From Caulobacter flavus (GTDB taxonomy: Bacteria; Pseudomonadota; Alphaproteobacteria; Caulobacterales; Caulobacteraceae): a stretch of DNA of 64,000 bases. The position numbers and the translations under genes were made by a program. The notes beneath the pieces are model-generated. The model did no database searches. It saw nothing but the letters and a program-made list of their open reading frames with translations, and was not told where the DNA came from. The stretch is from the NCBI RefSeq assembly GCF_003722335.1, contig NZ_CP026100.1:2888001-2952000 (forward strand). Reading direction: 5' to 3'. This document shows positions 8,443 through 16,909 of this stretch, in pieces (the first letter of the stretch is position 1; every line of letters begins with the position of its first letter).

Positions 8443-9599
8443 CGGTCGAGGACGGCCAGGCGGTCGACGATGGCGCGGGCGGCGCGCTGCGACGAGGGAA
8501 CGGACGTCAGGTCGAAGGTCTCGGCGACGCCGGTCTTCTGGGCCTCCAGGAAGTCGCCCTGGCCGGCGAGGGCGGCGGCGACCGCGTCGCAGATCCCGTC
8601 GGCGGTCTCGCGCACCGGGCCGTACAGCCAGTGATGGAAGCTCTCGTCGCCCTTCCAGCCGGCGTGGCTGGGATTGAGGAAGAGGCAGGGCCTGGGCGCG
8701 CGCAGGAACTCGTAGACCTGGCTGGAGACGTCGCCGAGATAGAGGTCGGCCAAGCGGGTGTAGGTCATGTCGAAGGCGGCCGGGCCGCCGAGGTCGATAT
8801 GGATGCGCGGATGGCCCTCGAACCGGGCGACGGCGCGGCGGTCGACCTCCGAGGCGGTCTCGAACAGTCGCACGTGCGGCGCGAAGATCAGGTTGAACCG
8901 GTCGTCGGCGCCGAACTGCTCGAGGATCGACAGGCCAAACGCGTTCCACGAGCCCAGGGTCTCATGGAAGTGCGGGTTGTAGACCACCGTCGGCAGGGGG
9001 CGGGCGAAGGCGGGCGTGACGCTGGGCGGAAGGGCGTCGACCAGGTCGAACTTGGGGTAGCCGACCATGGCGCAGGCTTCCGGCCGCACCCAGCCTTCGT
9101 CGATCATCCGGTCGCGCTGCTTGGGACCGGCGGCCATGACCAGGTCGAAGACCTTCAGGCGTGGCTCGAACGGGCCGCCGCGATCGCCGGCGCCGTGCTG
9201 GGTGTAGACGAGGGCGGTGCGGCGCACCCCCAGCTTGCGCAGCAGGGCGGTCGTGCGTTCGGGCGTGACGACGGCGTCATAGGCCGACAGCCTGCCCGCG
9301 TTCAGGGCCAGCATCAGCGCCTTGGGCGGCGGCGCGGTCTTCGACAGCCGCCGCAACCAGGCCGGCGGCAGCAGGCGCAGGGTGATCGGTGCGCCGCCCA
9401 GGCCGTCGAGCATGCCCTGGATATAGTCGAGGTGTCCGGCCGAGGTGGCGGCGATCTCGACACGGACCTCGGGCCAGCCGCGGGCCAGGGCCACGGCGGT
9501 CGACAGGCTGTGCCAGACCTGGTGCGGCTGGGCGATGTAGAGGAAGCACACGCGCGTGGCGCGGGCCCGTTGCTGGTCCAGGAGGCCAAGGCCGGTCAT
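8439..9599 (-). CDS. CDP-glycerol glycerophosphotransferase-like (TagF-type) transferase
   Basis: A 386-residue GT-B-like protein. The marks are QHGAGDRGGPFEPRLKVFD, VGYPKFDLV, VYNPHFHETLGSWNAFG and LYLGDVSSQVYEFLRAPRPC, followed by FLNPSHAGWKGDE; these match the second half of TagF/TagB-type poly(glycerophosphate) transferases. Such enzymes move a glycerol-phosphate-type unit from a CDP donor to a lipid acceptor. Here, beside a lipid kinase and a CTP-transferase-like gene, the donor could be CDP-glycerate and the acceptor ceramide phosphate, giving ceramide (poly)phosphoglycerate. It is coupled to the flippase gene by ATGA. The exact donor is an inference. Confidence 0.65.
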   Translation of the reverse strand: MTGLGLLDQQRARATRVCFLYIAQPHQVWHSLSTAVALARGWPEVRVEIAATSAGHLDYIQGMLDGLGGAPITLRLLPPAWLRRLSKTAPPPKALMLALNAGRLSAYDAVVTPERTTALLRKLGVRRTALVYTQHGAGDRGGPFEPRLKVFDLVMAAGPKQRDRMIDEGWVRPEACAMVGYPKFDLVDALPPSVTPAFARPLPTVVYNPHFHETLGSWNAFGLSILEQFGADDRFNLIFAPHVRLFETASEVDRRAVARFEGHPRIHIDLGGPAAFDMTYTRLADLYLGDVSSQVYEFLRAPRPCLFLNPSHAGWKGDESFHHWLYGPVRETADGICDAVAAALAGQGDFLEAQKTGVAETFDLTSVPSSQRAARAIVDRLAVLDR

Positions 9600-9611
9600 C
9601 GGTCGGAGGGC

Positions 9612-10253
9612 CTAGTTGGTAGGCTGGACGCGGGTGCGGACGCGGCCCTTGAAGACCACGCGGTCGCCCTTGTCGCTGACGCTGTAGCTGTCGGCGCTGA
9701 CATTGCCGCGCGGACCGGCGCCGGCGACGGGCGCGCCGCCGACGACCTCGCCGGTCTTGGTGTCGATGCGGGCTTCCTGCGAGGCGAACTGGTAGCCCTG
9801 GCCGTTGTCGATCTTCACGTCCTGCGTCAGCACCAGCAGGTTCTGGGCTTCCTGGTAGATCCCGTCCTTGGACGTCACCTTGCTGGCGTCGGGCGCGCCG
9901 TAGCCGCGCACCAGGGTCGGTTCGACCAGCTTGACCTTGTTGGGATCGGCCGCGTCGCGCTCGGCGCGGCGGGCGGTGATCAGAAAGGCGCGGCCGTCGC
10001 GCATGGCGCCGGTGAAGCGCGGATTGTCCATGGCCAGCGGGGCGGCGGTCTGGGCCCGGGCGGCGTTGCGGGCGTCGAGCATGCGGAAGGTGGTCTGGCC
10101 GATCACCGTCAGCGACACGCCGGCGGCCAGCACCAGCAGGCCCGCACGCGCCCAGCGCGCCGAGCGCCGACGCCGGTTGCGGCGGGGCTTCTTGGCGGGA
10201 GCGGCTGAGAGGGCGGCGGTGGTCATGCGATGGCGATCCGGAACGGACGCCAT
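9612..10253 (-). CDS. LptC-like periplasmic lipid-transport protein
   Basis: A 213-residue protein with a strongly basic N-terminus (KKPRRNRRRRSARW), one membrane helix (GLLVLAAGVSLTVIG) and a periplasmic beta-rich domain. The segments NPRFTGAMRDGRAFLITA, SKDGIYQEAQNLLVLTQ, ASQEARIDTKTGEVVGG and GDRVVFKGRVR follow the repeated-strand pattern of LptC (YrbK), which passes LPS from the Lpt ABC transporter to LptA. A second candidate start is ATG 10226. It is first in the minus-strand operon and 12 bases from the TagF-like gene. It may be the canonical LptC or a paralogue for sphingolipid export; LptA and LptB are not in this window. Confidence 0.65.
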   Translation of the reverse strand: MASVPDRHRMTTAALSAAPAKKPRRNRRRRSARWARAGLLVLAAGVSLTVIGQTTFRMLDARNAARAQTAAPLAMDNPRFTGAMRDGRAFLITARRAERDAADPNKVKLVEPTLVRGYGAPDASKVTSKDGIYQEAQNLLVLTQDVKIDNGQGYQFASQEARIDTKTGEVVGGAPVAGAGPRGNVSADSYSVSDKGDRVVFKGRVRTRVQPTN

Positions 10254-10311
10254 GGATAGTCTTCAACCCGCCCGACGCCAAAGCGGTTTTTCTGAAGACG
10301 GCGAGGGGCTG

Positions 10312-11460
10312 TTACCGCGACCGCCCTCGCGCCGTGACCGGCCATATGGCCGCCAGCGTGTCGCCCTCGACCACGTGATAGGCGTCGTAGAGGTTCACGG
10401 TCGGGTCGCAGTGCGGGGCCGCCAGGGTGACGCGCGCGCCCAGCGGCGGCGGCGAGCCCGACGAAGGGACCAGCGCCCCGTGTTCGTCGCCCATGAAGAA
10501 GTAGCGCGAGCCTTCCGGCGCGCCGGCGACGACCTGGGGCGGCTGGGCGTCGGTCGACATCGCCTTGAAGCCGGCGTCCACGGTGACCATGCCCTGGCTG
10601 TTGGCGCTGACCACGCGGGCGTCGATGAAGAGCGAGCGTTGGTAGGGACTGGCCTGAGCGCCGTCGCCCGCCAGGTCGCAGGCCAGGTACTGGTCGTCCA
10701 TGAACACGTAGGAGCCCACCTGCAGCTCGGTGAAGATCGCCAGCTCGGCGTCGATGCGGTGCGAACCGGTGCCCGAGCCGCTGACGATGGCCGGCGCGCC
10801 GCCGGCGGCGGTCAGGGCGTCGATCACCTCGCGGATGTAGGCGCCGCGATCCTCCAGCGCCGTCTTGCGCAGGTCGAAGGCTTCGATGTGCTGCTGGACG
10901 CCGCAATAGCATTGCAGGCCCTGGTAGCTCAGCGACGGCTGGGCCTGGATCGCCTGGAGCAGCGCGACGGCCGCGTCGGGCGAGGCCACGCCCGTGCGGT
11001 GAATGCCGGGGTCCAGGTCGATCAGCACCTCCAGCGGCTTGCCGGTCTTGGCGGCGGCGGCCCCCAGGGCGGCGACGTTGTCGGGATGGTCGACAACGAC
11101 CTTCAGGCCCTCCGTCGCGAGATTCAGCGCGATCAGGCGGGCGACGGCCGGCGCGGAGACGACGGGCGAGGTGATCAGCAGGCCGCTCGTGATCCCCTCG
11201 GCCGCCAGGGCCTCGGCCTCGCCGATCTTGGCGCAGCACAGGCCCGCGGCGCCGGCTGCGATCTGCAGGCGGGCGATGTCGGCGCTCTTGTGGGTCTTGG
11301 CGTGGGGGCGAAGCTTCAGTCCCCTGGACGCGGCGAAGGCGGCCATGGTCTCGATGTTGGCGGTCAGGGCGGCGCGATCCACCACCAGCACCGGCGTGTT
11401 GAGCTGGTCGCGGGAGCCGGGCTGGCCGACGAGGGCGGCGTGCAGGGCGATGTCGGTCAT
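10312..11460 (-). CDS. D-threonine aldolase / D-threo-3-hydroxyaspartate dehydratase-like PLP enzyme
   Basis: A 382-residue fold-type III PLP enzyme with an alanine-racemase-like barrel. The PLP lysine is K55 in LRPHAKTHKSADIARLQ. The C-terminal PHCDPTVNLYD carries the His-x-Cys metal ligands of metal-activated DTA/DSD1 enzymes. It cleaves or dehydrates a beta-hydroxy D-amino acid; the exact substrate cannot be told. It starts 3 bases after the stop of the oxidase gene, so they form one operon under the palindromic operator at 12766-12785. An open frame on the opposite strand is a shadow. Confidence 0.8.
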   Translation of the reverse strand: MTDIALHAALVGQPGSRDQLNTPVLVVDRAALTANIETMAAFAASRGLKLRPHAKTHKSADIARLQIAAGAAGLCCAKIGEAEALAAEGITSGLLITSPVVSAPAVARLIALNLATEGLKVVVDHPDNVAALGAAAAKTGKPLEVLIDLDPGIHRTGVASPDAAVALLQAIQAQPSLSYQGLQCYCGVQQHIEAFDLRKTALEDRGAYIREVIDALTAAGGAPAIVSGSGTGSHRIDAELAIFTELQVGSYVFMDDQYLACDLAGDGAQASPYQRSLFIDARVVSANSQGMVTVDAGFKAMSTDAQPPQVVAGAPEGSRYFFMGDEHGALVPSSGSPPPLGARVTLAAPHCDPTVNLYDAYHVVEGDTLAAIWPVTARGRSR

Positions 11461-11463
11461 CGG

Positions 11464-12738
11464 TCAGATCCCAAACAGCTGGGCCAGGTGGGCGTTGGCG
11501 AACTTGGCGGTCGGGTCCCAGGCCGTTCGCACCCGCAGGAAGTCGGCGGCGCGCGGGTAGAGGCGATGGACGTCGGCCGTCGTCAGGTTATGGCGCTTGG
11601 CCCAGTGCGGTCGACCGCCGCTGTCGGCCAGCACGGCCTCCATCTCGGCGAAGGCCGGCTTCCACGGCATCCTGGCGTACTGGTGGAACGAGATCGAGGC
11701 GCCCGCGCCGATGTTGAACGGGCTCATCCAGATGTCGTCGCCGGCCACGAGGCGGAACTCGAACGGGAAGGTGATCGGCAGGCGGCGCTTACGGATGTGG
11801 GCCATGGCCGCACTCAGCGTCGGCAGGCCCGCGGCGCGCGGCATCTCGTACTCCATCTCCTCGAAGCGCACGTTGCGCTCGGAGGGAAAGACCTCGAAGG
11901 CCGGGCCGGCGCGGCGGGCGGGCTTGCCGGCGACCTTCATCATCAGCTTCTGCAGGGGCGCGGTCAGGACGGGCAGAGCGGCGCACAGGTCGCAGATCGT
12001 GCGGAAGGTGTCCTCGTCGCCTTCGCCGCTCTTGCCCAGGGTCTCGTCGGCCGCTTCGGCCGGAACGGGGTGCAGGGTCTTGAAGATGACGTCGTCGCTG
12101 TAGGGAAAGACCCAGAACTCCATGTGCCGGGTGGCGGCGGCCAGTTCGTCGATCCGCTCGGCGACCTGGGCCAGCGGCATGCGGCTGACGCGTTCCTCCA
12201 GATGATAGGCTGGGACGACGTCGATGCGGATGGCGACGGCCACGCCCAGCAGGCCCAGCGAAAGGCGTTGGGCCTGGAAGAGCTCGGGCTCCTGGTCGGG
12301 GTCGCATTCCACGAGGCGACCGTCGGCCGTGATCAGCCGGAAGCCCCGGGTCTGGGTCGACAGGCTGCCCAGTTCCGCGCCGGTGCCGTGGGTGCCGGTG
12401 GCCGTGGCGCCGGCCAGGGACTGGGGATTGATGTCGCCCTGATTGATCAGCGACAGCCCCTCGGCCCACAGGGCGGCGGTCAGGCGCTTGAGGCTCCAGC
12501 CGGCGGGGGCCCAGACCGTCTTGCGGTCGGGCGCGATCTCGACGGCGCCGTCCAGTTCCGACAGGTCCAGCAGCAGGCCGTCCGTCTCGCACAGCGGCAT
12601 GAACGAGTGGCCGGCCCCGACCACGCGCACCTTGTCGGCCTTCGCCACCAGCCGTGACAGCTCGTCCAGCGTGCGCGGCCGGGCGATCCTGCTGGGCGTC
12701 GCCACGACGCTGCCCGACCAGTTCTTCCAGCCCTCCAT
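11464..12738 (-). CDS. FAD-linked aldonolactone oxidase-like (D-arabinono-1,4-lactone oxidase family)
   Basis: A 424-residue VAO-fold oxidase. The FAD-binding half has VRVVGAGHSFMPLC near residue 40 and INPQSLAGATATGTHGTG near residue 104; the C-terminal half ends in the ALO-family HWAKRHNLTTADV and ANAHLAQLFG. Enzymes of this family oxidise sugar lactones or polyols with oxygen. The GHSF histidine is where covalent 8-alpha-histidyl FAD attaches in some members. First gene of the operon with the DTA-like gene; its promoter overlaps a TetR-type palindrome. The substrate is unknown. Confidence 0.8.
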   Translation of the reverse strand: MEGWKNWSGSVVATPSRIARPRTLDELSRLVAKADKVRVVGAGHSFMPLCETDGLLLDLSELDGAVEIAPDRKTVWAPAGWSLKRLTAALWAEGLSLINQGDINPQSLAGATATGTHGTGAELGSLSTQTRGFRLITADGRLVECDPDQEPELFQAQRLSLGLLGVAVAIRIDVVPAYHLEERVSRMPLAQVAERIDELAAATRHMEFWVFPYSDDVIFKTLHPVPAEAADETLGKSGEGDEDTFRTICDLCAALPVLTAPLQKLMMKVAGKPARRAGPAFEVFPSERNVRFEEMEYEMPRAAGLPTLSAAMAHIRKRRLPITFPFEFRLVAGDDIWMSPFNIGAGASISFHQYARMPWKPAFAEMEAVLADSGGRPHWAKRHNLTTADVHRLYPRAADFLRVRTAWDPTAKFANAHLAQLFGI

Positions 12739-12765
12739 CGGCGTTCCCCCCGCTGCGATGGACTG

Positions 12766-12785
12766 ACGATAGTAAAAACTATCGT
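12766..12785. promoter_or_regulatory. Palindromic operator for the adjacent TetR regulator
   Basis: A perfect inverted repeat ACGATAGT-AAAA-ACTATCGT between the oxidase start (12738) and the TetR gene end. On the minus strand, TTGCAA, 16 bases, then TATCGT forms a plausible promoter whose core lies in the palindrome. A repressor bound there would block transcription of the oxidase-aldolase operon. Confidence 0.75.
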
Positions 12786-12797
12786 TATTGCAAGCCT

Positions 12798-12828
12798 ACT
12801 CCTCCCTCGCTTCAGCGGGGAGGAGATT
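12798..12828. repeat. Short intergenic hairpin repeat
   Basis: CTCCTCCC and GGGGAGGAG arms around CTCGCTTCAGC. It resembles the C-rich/G-rich hairpin modules elsewhere in the window (21641, 42699, 45890, 48607, 61406). It lies between the TetR gene stop and the operator. Confidence 0.55.
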
Positions 12829-12829
12829 G

Positions 12830-13492
12830 TCAAATCTCCTGGTCGAACGTCTCGAAATAGCAGTCGAACAGCCGGCCGATCTCCCGGGCCAGGGCCTGTG
12901 CGTCCTCTCCCGGCTCCTCGACCGCCATCTCGGTGGCGGCGTAGGTCAGTTCGACCATCATCCGCGTGGCGGTGCGGATCCGCGCGGCGGGCGCCGACGG
13001 GAATCGCCCGGCGAGAACCTCGCCGAACTGGCCGGCGACCATGTCGCGCGAGGCGAAGCGCAGCTGCTGCAGCATCGGCACCGCTCGCAGGGCCCGGCCG
13101 ATCGCCGCGCCGCCGGGAAAGCGGCGGGTCATGTCGATGACGTCGGTCAGCAGGGCGGCGGTCTTGGCCACGCGCTCGGAGGCGGTCTCGCCCTCCAGCC
13201 CGCCGGCCTCCATCCAGGCGAACACGGCCTCGTCCTGCAGCCGCATCAGCCGGTCGCCCAGCTCCTTGAGGATCGCGTACTTGTTGGGGAAGTAGCGATA
13301 GAGGGCCGGCGGGGTCAGGCCGGCGCGTTTGCAGATGGCGTTGGTGGTCAGCTGCTCGAAGCCGGATTCGATCAGGAGCTCGCCGGCGGTGACCAGCACC
13401 ACCTCGTAGGTGTCCTGGGCGCGGGCCTGGGTCGGCCGCAGCTTGGCGTCGAGCGGGATGTCGGCGGCCGGTTCGACCGTCGGCTTGGGCAT
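12830..13492 (-). CDS. TetR-family transcriptional regulator
   Basis: A 220-residue repressor. The helix-turn-helix is at about residues 40-72: IESGFEQLTTNAICKRAGLT followed by PPALYRYFPNKYAILKELGD, the classical TetR YxYFxxK motif. The rest is the helical ligand domain, with no recognisable ligand motif. It lies upstream of, and on the same strand as, the oxidase/DTA operon, with the palindrome 12766-12785 in between. It most likely represses that operon. Its own promoter lies in 13493-13640, shared divergently with the next gene. Confidence 0.88.
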   Translation of the reverse strand: MPKPTVEPAADIPLDAKLRPTQARAQDTYEVVLVTAGELLIESGFEQLTTNAICKRAGLTPPALYRYFPNKYAILKELGDRLMRLQDEAVFAWMEAGGLEGETASERVAKTAALLTDVIDMTRRFPGGAAIGRALRAVPMLQQLRFASRDMVAGQFGEVLAGRFPSAPAARIRTATRMMVELTYAATEMAVEEPGEDAQALAREIGRLFDCYFETFDQEI

Positions 13493-13640
13493 CGGGGTCT
13501 CCTGAAGTCGCCACCAGACCTAGAGCGCTTCTCGTCGAATGCCAATGTTCGCTCATTGCCAAAGCTTAACGGGACTTGGCCGGCGGCCTGGGCCACGGTC
13601 GCGGCCATCGCTGGGGGCGGCGAGCGTGGGGAGTATTTCT

Positions 13641-14726
13641 ATGATCGATCGTCGCGGCCTGTTCGCCGCCGCCGGGGCGCTGTGCGCCGCGCCTGGCCTG
13701 TCCTTCGCGGCCGCGCCGGCCAAGCTGGGTCCCGACAATCCGGCGGTCGACGCCTTCGTCGCCGAGCAGAAGTTCCAGGGCGTGGTGATGATCGGGCGCA
13801 GGGGCAGGGCGTCCTACGTCCGCGCCTTCGGCATGGCCGACATCGAGGCGGGCAAGCCGGCGACGCGCGAGACGGTCTACGGGATCGCCTCGATCTCCAA
13901 GTGGCTGACCACCATCGCCGTGCTGCGGCTGGTCGAGCAGGGCAAGCTGTCGCTGGACGCGCCGATATCGACCTGGCTGCCGAACCAGCGGCCGGAAACC
14001 GGCAAGACGGTGACCCTGACGCACCTTTTGTCCAACACCAGCGGCGTCCCCAACGGCTTCAGCCCGGCCCTGAAGGCCGATCCGGAGGTGCTCAAGCGCG
14101 AGATCTCCGCCGCCGAGGCCGTGACCCTGTTCTGCCAAGGCGAGCCGCTGTTCACGCCGGGGAGCAAGTTCGACTACGCCCTGACCAACTGGTTCATGGT
14201 CACCGCCATCGTCGAGGCGGCGACGGGCAGGCCGTTCCAGGCGGTGGTCGAGGACCTGACCACAGGGCCGCTGAAGATGAGCCATACCCGCGCCGGCCGC
14301 GTCGACGCCGAACCCGGGGTGGCGGCTTCGTACTATGCGGGTCCGCCGCTGGCGCGGCGCGAGAACCCGCGCCTTTCGGTGATGGCGGCCGGCGGCGGCT
14401 ATTTCAGCACCGCCGACGACCTGCTCGTCGCCGCCCACCTCGTCTTCGACACGCCTTTCCTAAGCGAAGCCTCGCGCAAGGCGCTGACCACCATCCTGGT
14501 CCCCGACCAGGACTACGCCCTGGGCGGGCGGGTGCGCACCCTGACCGTCGACGGCCAGCCCAGGCTGGCGGGCTGGGAGACCGGGCGCACGGCCGGCTTC
14601 CGCTCGGTGCTGGGCCACCGGCTCGACACCGGCGACCAGGTGGTGATCCTCAACAACACCGACCTGTCGCAGAAGGCGCTGGACCTCTTCGCCGACAAGC
14701 TGTTCGGCGCGGCGCCCCGCGCCTGA
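13641..14726 (+). CDS. Exported serine hydrolase of the class C beta-lactamase / S12 family
   Basis: A 361-residue protein. The N-terminus MIDRRGLFAAAGALCAA looks like a short twin-arginine-type signal. The nucleophile is S84 in the SxxK motif GIASISKWLT. The second motif is FDYALTN, where the usual YxN asparagine is replaced by Leu, so true beta-lactamase activity is doubtful; esterase or peptidase roles fit. HLLSNTSG is the family's helix motif. ATG 13641 is used; a longer open frame to 13539 begins before the signal sequence and is unlikely. Confidence 0.8.
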   Translation: MIDRRGLFAAAGALCAAPGLSFAAAPAKLGPDNPAVDAFVAEQKFQGVVMIGRRGRASYVRAFGMADIEAGKPATRETVYGIASISKWLTTIAVLRLVEQGKLSLDAPISTWLPNQRPETGKTVTLTHLLSNTSGVPNGFSPALKADPEVLKREISAAEAVTLFCQGEPLFTPGSKFDYALTNWFMVTAIVEAATGRPFQAVVEDLTTGPLKMSHTRAGRVDAEPGVAASYYAGPPLARRENPRLSVMAAGGGYFSTADDLLVAAHLVFDTPFLSEASRKALTTILVPDQDYALGGRVRTLTVDGQPRLAGWETGRTAGFRSVLGHRLDTGDQVVILNNTDLSQKALDLFADKLFGAAPRA

Positions 14727-14838
14727 CGGGGCGATTTTCGCCACAGCCGCCGACTGCTGACAAAAGTGGGCGCCGAGCGGGGTTCTCGACCGGAAGAGCA
14801 GTGCTATGACAAGCGCCTCTTAGGGGAGAATCCTGCTC

Positions 14839-16254
14839 ATGTTCCGTAGCCTGCTGACCGCCGTCGCCGCCTCCGCCCTGCTCGCGGGCGCCGCACACGC
14901 CCCGCAAGCCTACGCCCAGGACGTCAAGACCGCCGAGGCGTTGCGCGACAAGGCCCTGACCGATCGCCTGGCCTGGGACATCACCGAGGACCTGACCACC
15001 AACATCGGCCCGCGCCTCGTCGGCTCGCCGGGCATGGAACGCGCCAAGGACTGGGGCGTGGCCAAATTCAAGGCTCTGGGCTTCACCAACATCAAGGTCG
15101 ACCAGTTCGCCAAGCCGTCGTGGACGCGCGGCGAAGAGAGCGCCGAGCTGGTCGCGCCCTATCCGATGAAGCTGTCGATCGTGGGCCTGGGCCGCACGGT
15201 GGCGACCCCGGCCGAGGGCGTCGAGGCCGAGGTGGCGCTGTTCACCACCTACGCCGAGATGGTCGCCGCGCCGGCCAGCGCCATCAAGGGCAAGATCGTC
15301 GTCATTACCCAACCCATGGTCCGCGCCCAGGACGGCGCCGGCTACGGCGTCGCGGGCATTTCGCGCCGCGCCGGTCCGGTCGAGGCGGCCAAGCGCGGAG
15401 CCGTGGCCCTGCTGATCCGCTCGGTCTCGACCTCCAGCTCGACCGTGCCGCACACCGGCGTGACCACCAACGGCCCGGACGTGATCACCATTCCCGCGGC
15501 CGCCCTCGGCGTGCCGGAGGCCGAGCAGCTGGAGCGCCTGGCCAAGAAGGGCCCGCTGCGCATCAAGCTGAAGCTGGCCTCGACCCTCGACGCCGGCGAC
15601 GTGGCCTGGAACATCTCGGCCGACATCAAGGGCTCGGAGAAGCCCGACGAGGTGATCGTCATCGGCGGCCACCTCGACAGCTGGGACGTCGGCACCGGCG
15701 CCTTCGACGACGCCGCCGGCATCGCCATCACCACGGCCGCCGCCAAGCTGATCGGCGAACTGCCCAAGCATCCCAAGCGCACCATCCGCGTGGTCATGTG
15801 GGGCTCCGAAGAGAGCGGCGGCTCTTCCGACGCCTTCCTGGCGGCCAACAAGGCCAACCTGGAAAAGCTCGTTTTGGCCGGCGAAAGCGATACGGGCGCC
15901 GACCGCATCTACAGCCTGCAACTGCCCAGGGGCTCCGAGGGCCATCCGGCAATGAAGGCGGCCATCCAGGTGCTGAACCCGCTGAAGATCTATTTCGATC
16001 AGAACCCCGCCGCCCACGGCGGGGCCGACATCGGGGCCATCGAGGGCGCGGGCGTGCCGGTGGTGAACCTGAACCAGGACGCCAGCCGCTACTTCGACTA
16101 CCACCACACCGCCGACGACACCCTGGACAAGGTCGACCCGATCCAGCTGGCCCAGAACGTCGCGGCCTGGACCAGCTTCGTCTACCTGGTGGCCGACAGC
16201 GACATCGACTTCCGTGCTCTAAGCGCCGCCGCGCCGGCCAAGGCGGGGCACTGA
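14839..16254 (+). CDS. Secreted M28-family zinc aminopeptidase
   Basis: A 471-residue protein with a Sec signal peptide (SLLTAVAASALLAGAAHA, then AYAQD). A PA-like insert occupies about residues 125-250. The M28 two-zinc site follows: H278 in GGHLDSWD, bridging D290 in GAFDDAAG, E324/E325 in GSEESGG, D351 in ESDTGAD and a His in DYHHTADDT. It is expected to cut N-terminal residues from peptides in the periplasm or outside. A clear RBS (GGGGAG) precedes the ATG. Confidence 0.9.
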   Translation: MFRSLLTAVAASALLAGAAHAPQAYAQDVKTAEALRDKALTDRLAWDITEDLTTNIGPRLVGSPGMERAKDWGVAKFKALGFTNIKVDQFAKPSWTRGEESAELVAPYPMKLSIVGLGRTVATPAEGVEAEVALFTTYAEMVAAPASAIKGKIVVITQPMVRAQDGAGYGVAGISRRAGPVEAAKRGAVALLIRSVSTSSSTVPHTGVTTNGPDVITIPAAALGVPEAEQLERLAKKGPLRIKLKLASTLDAGDVAWNISADIKGSEKPDEVIVIGGHLDSWDVGTGAFDDAAGIAITTAAAKLIGELPKHPKRTIRVVMWGSEESGGSSDAFLAANKANLEKLVLAGESDTGADRIYSLQLPRGSEGHPAMKAAIQVLNPLKIYFDQNPAAHGGADIGAIEGAGVPVVNLNQDASRYFDYHHTADDTLDKVDPIQLAQNVAAWTSFVYLVADSDIDFRALSAAAPAKAGH

Positions 16255-16258
16255 TCGC

Positions 16259-16909
16259 TTGAAGGGCTTCTGGCGTCGCAAGTCGCGCCTGGAGCGCATC
16301 TGGGAAGAGCGGGAACAGACGCGCTATCCGGCCCTGTTTGGCCCGGGCGGCGAGGGGATCTTTCCGCTCGGCCCGGAAGCCTTCGCACCGTTCGGCGAGG
16401 CGGGGACGCCCGATCCCCGCTGGCTGACCATCGGCGCCTTCCGCTTCGCCCCGACGCCGGAGCGGCCGACCTGGCTACACGTCAGTTCGGGCCTTTCCAA
16501 CGATTGGGCGGACGAGGGCGAGCCTGGCCTCGGCCACGAGTTGCTGGTCGAGACGCCGTGGCGTGACGACGACGCGATCCGGCTGCTGCATGGCCTGGTC
16601 GCCTACGACCTGCTGATCGCCCACGGCCGCTTCGGCGAACCGCGGGTGCTGGAGGTGGGCAGCCGCGTGAACGCGCCGTTCCAATTCGGCGAGCGGGGCG
16701 GGATCGCGGGCGTGTTCGTCGCCCAGGGACGCCCCTTTTCCGCCGGCTTCCGGACTGAGGTCGGGGCGGTTGCTCTGCTGTCCTGCGTCGGCGCTGGCCA
16801 GGACGAGCTGGATTTCGCCCGCGCCAACACAACCGCCGACCTGCATGCGCGACTGGTGGCGGCTGGCGTCGGAGAGATGACCGACCCCGAGCGGCCGCCG
16901 GTTGTCTGA
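16259..16909 (+). CDS. Suppressor-of-fused (SUFU) domain protein
   Basis: A 216-residue protein resembling the SUFU fold found in many bacterial proteins: RPTWLHVSSGLSNDWADEG and GLGHELLVETPW are the conserved strand motifs. No ATG or GTG exists near the beginning, so TTG 16259, four bases after the M28 stop, is taken as start. It is likely cotranscribed with the peptidase gene. Bacterial SUFU proteins are often immunity- or stress-related, but no toxin gene is next to it, so function is open. Confidence 0.7.
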   Translation: MKGFWRRKSRLERIWEEREQTRYPALFGPGGEGIFPLGPEAFAPFGEAGTPDPRWLTIGAFRFAPTPERPTWLHVSSGLSNDWADEGEPGLGHELLVETPWRDDDAIRLLHGLVAYDLLIAHGRFGEPRVLEVGSRVNAPFQFGERGGIAGVFVAQGRPFSAGFRTEVGAVALLSCVGAGQDELDFARANTTADLHARLVAAGVGEMTDPERPPVV

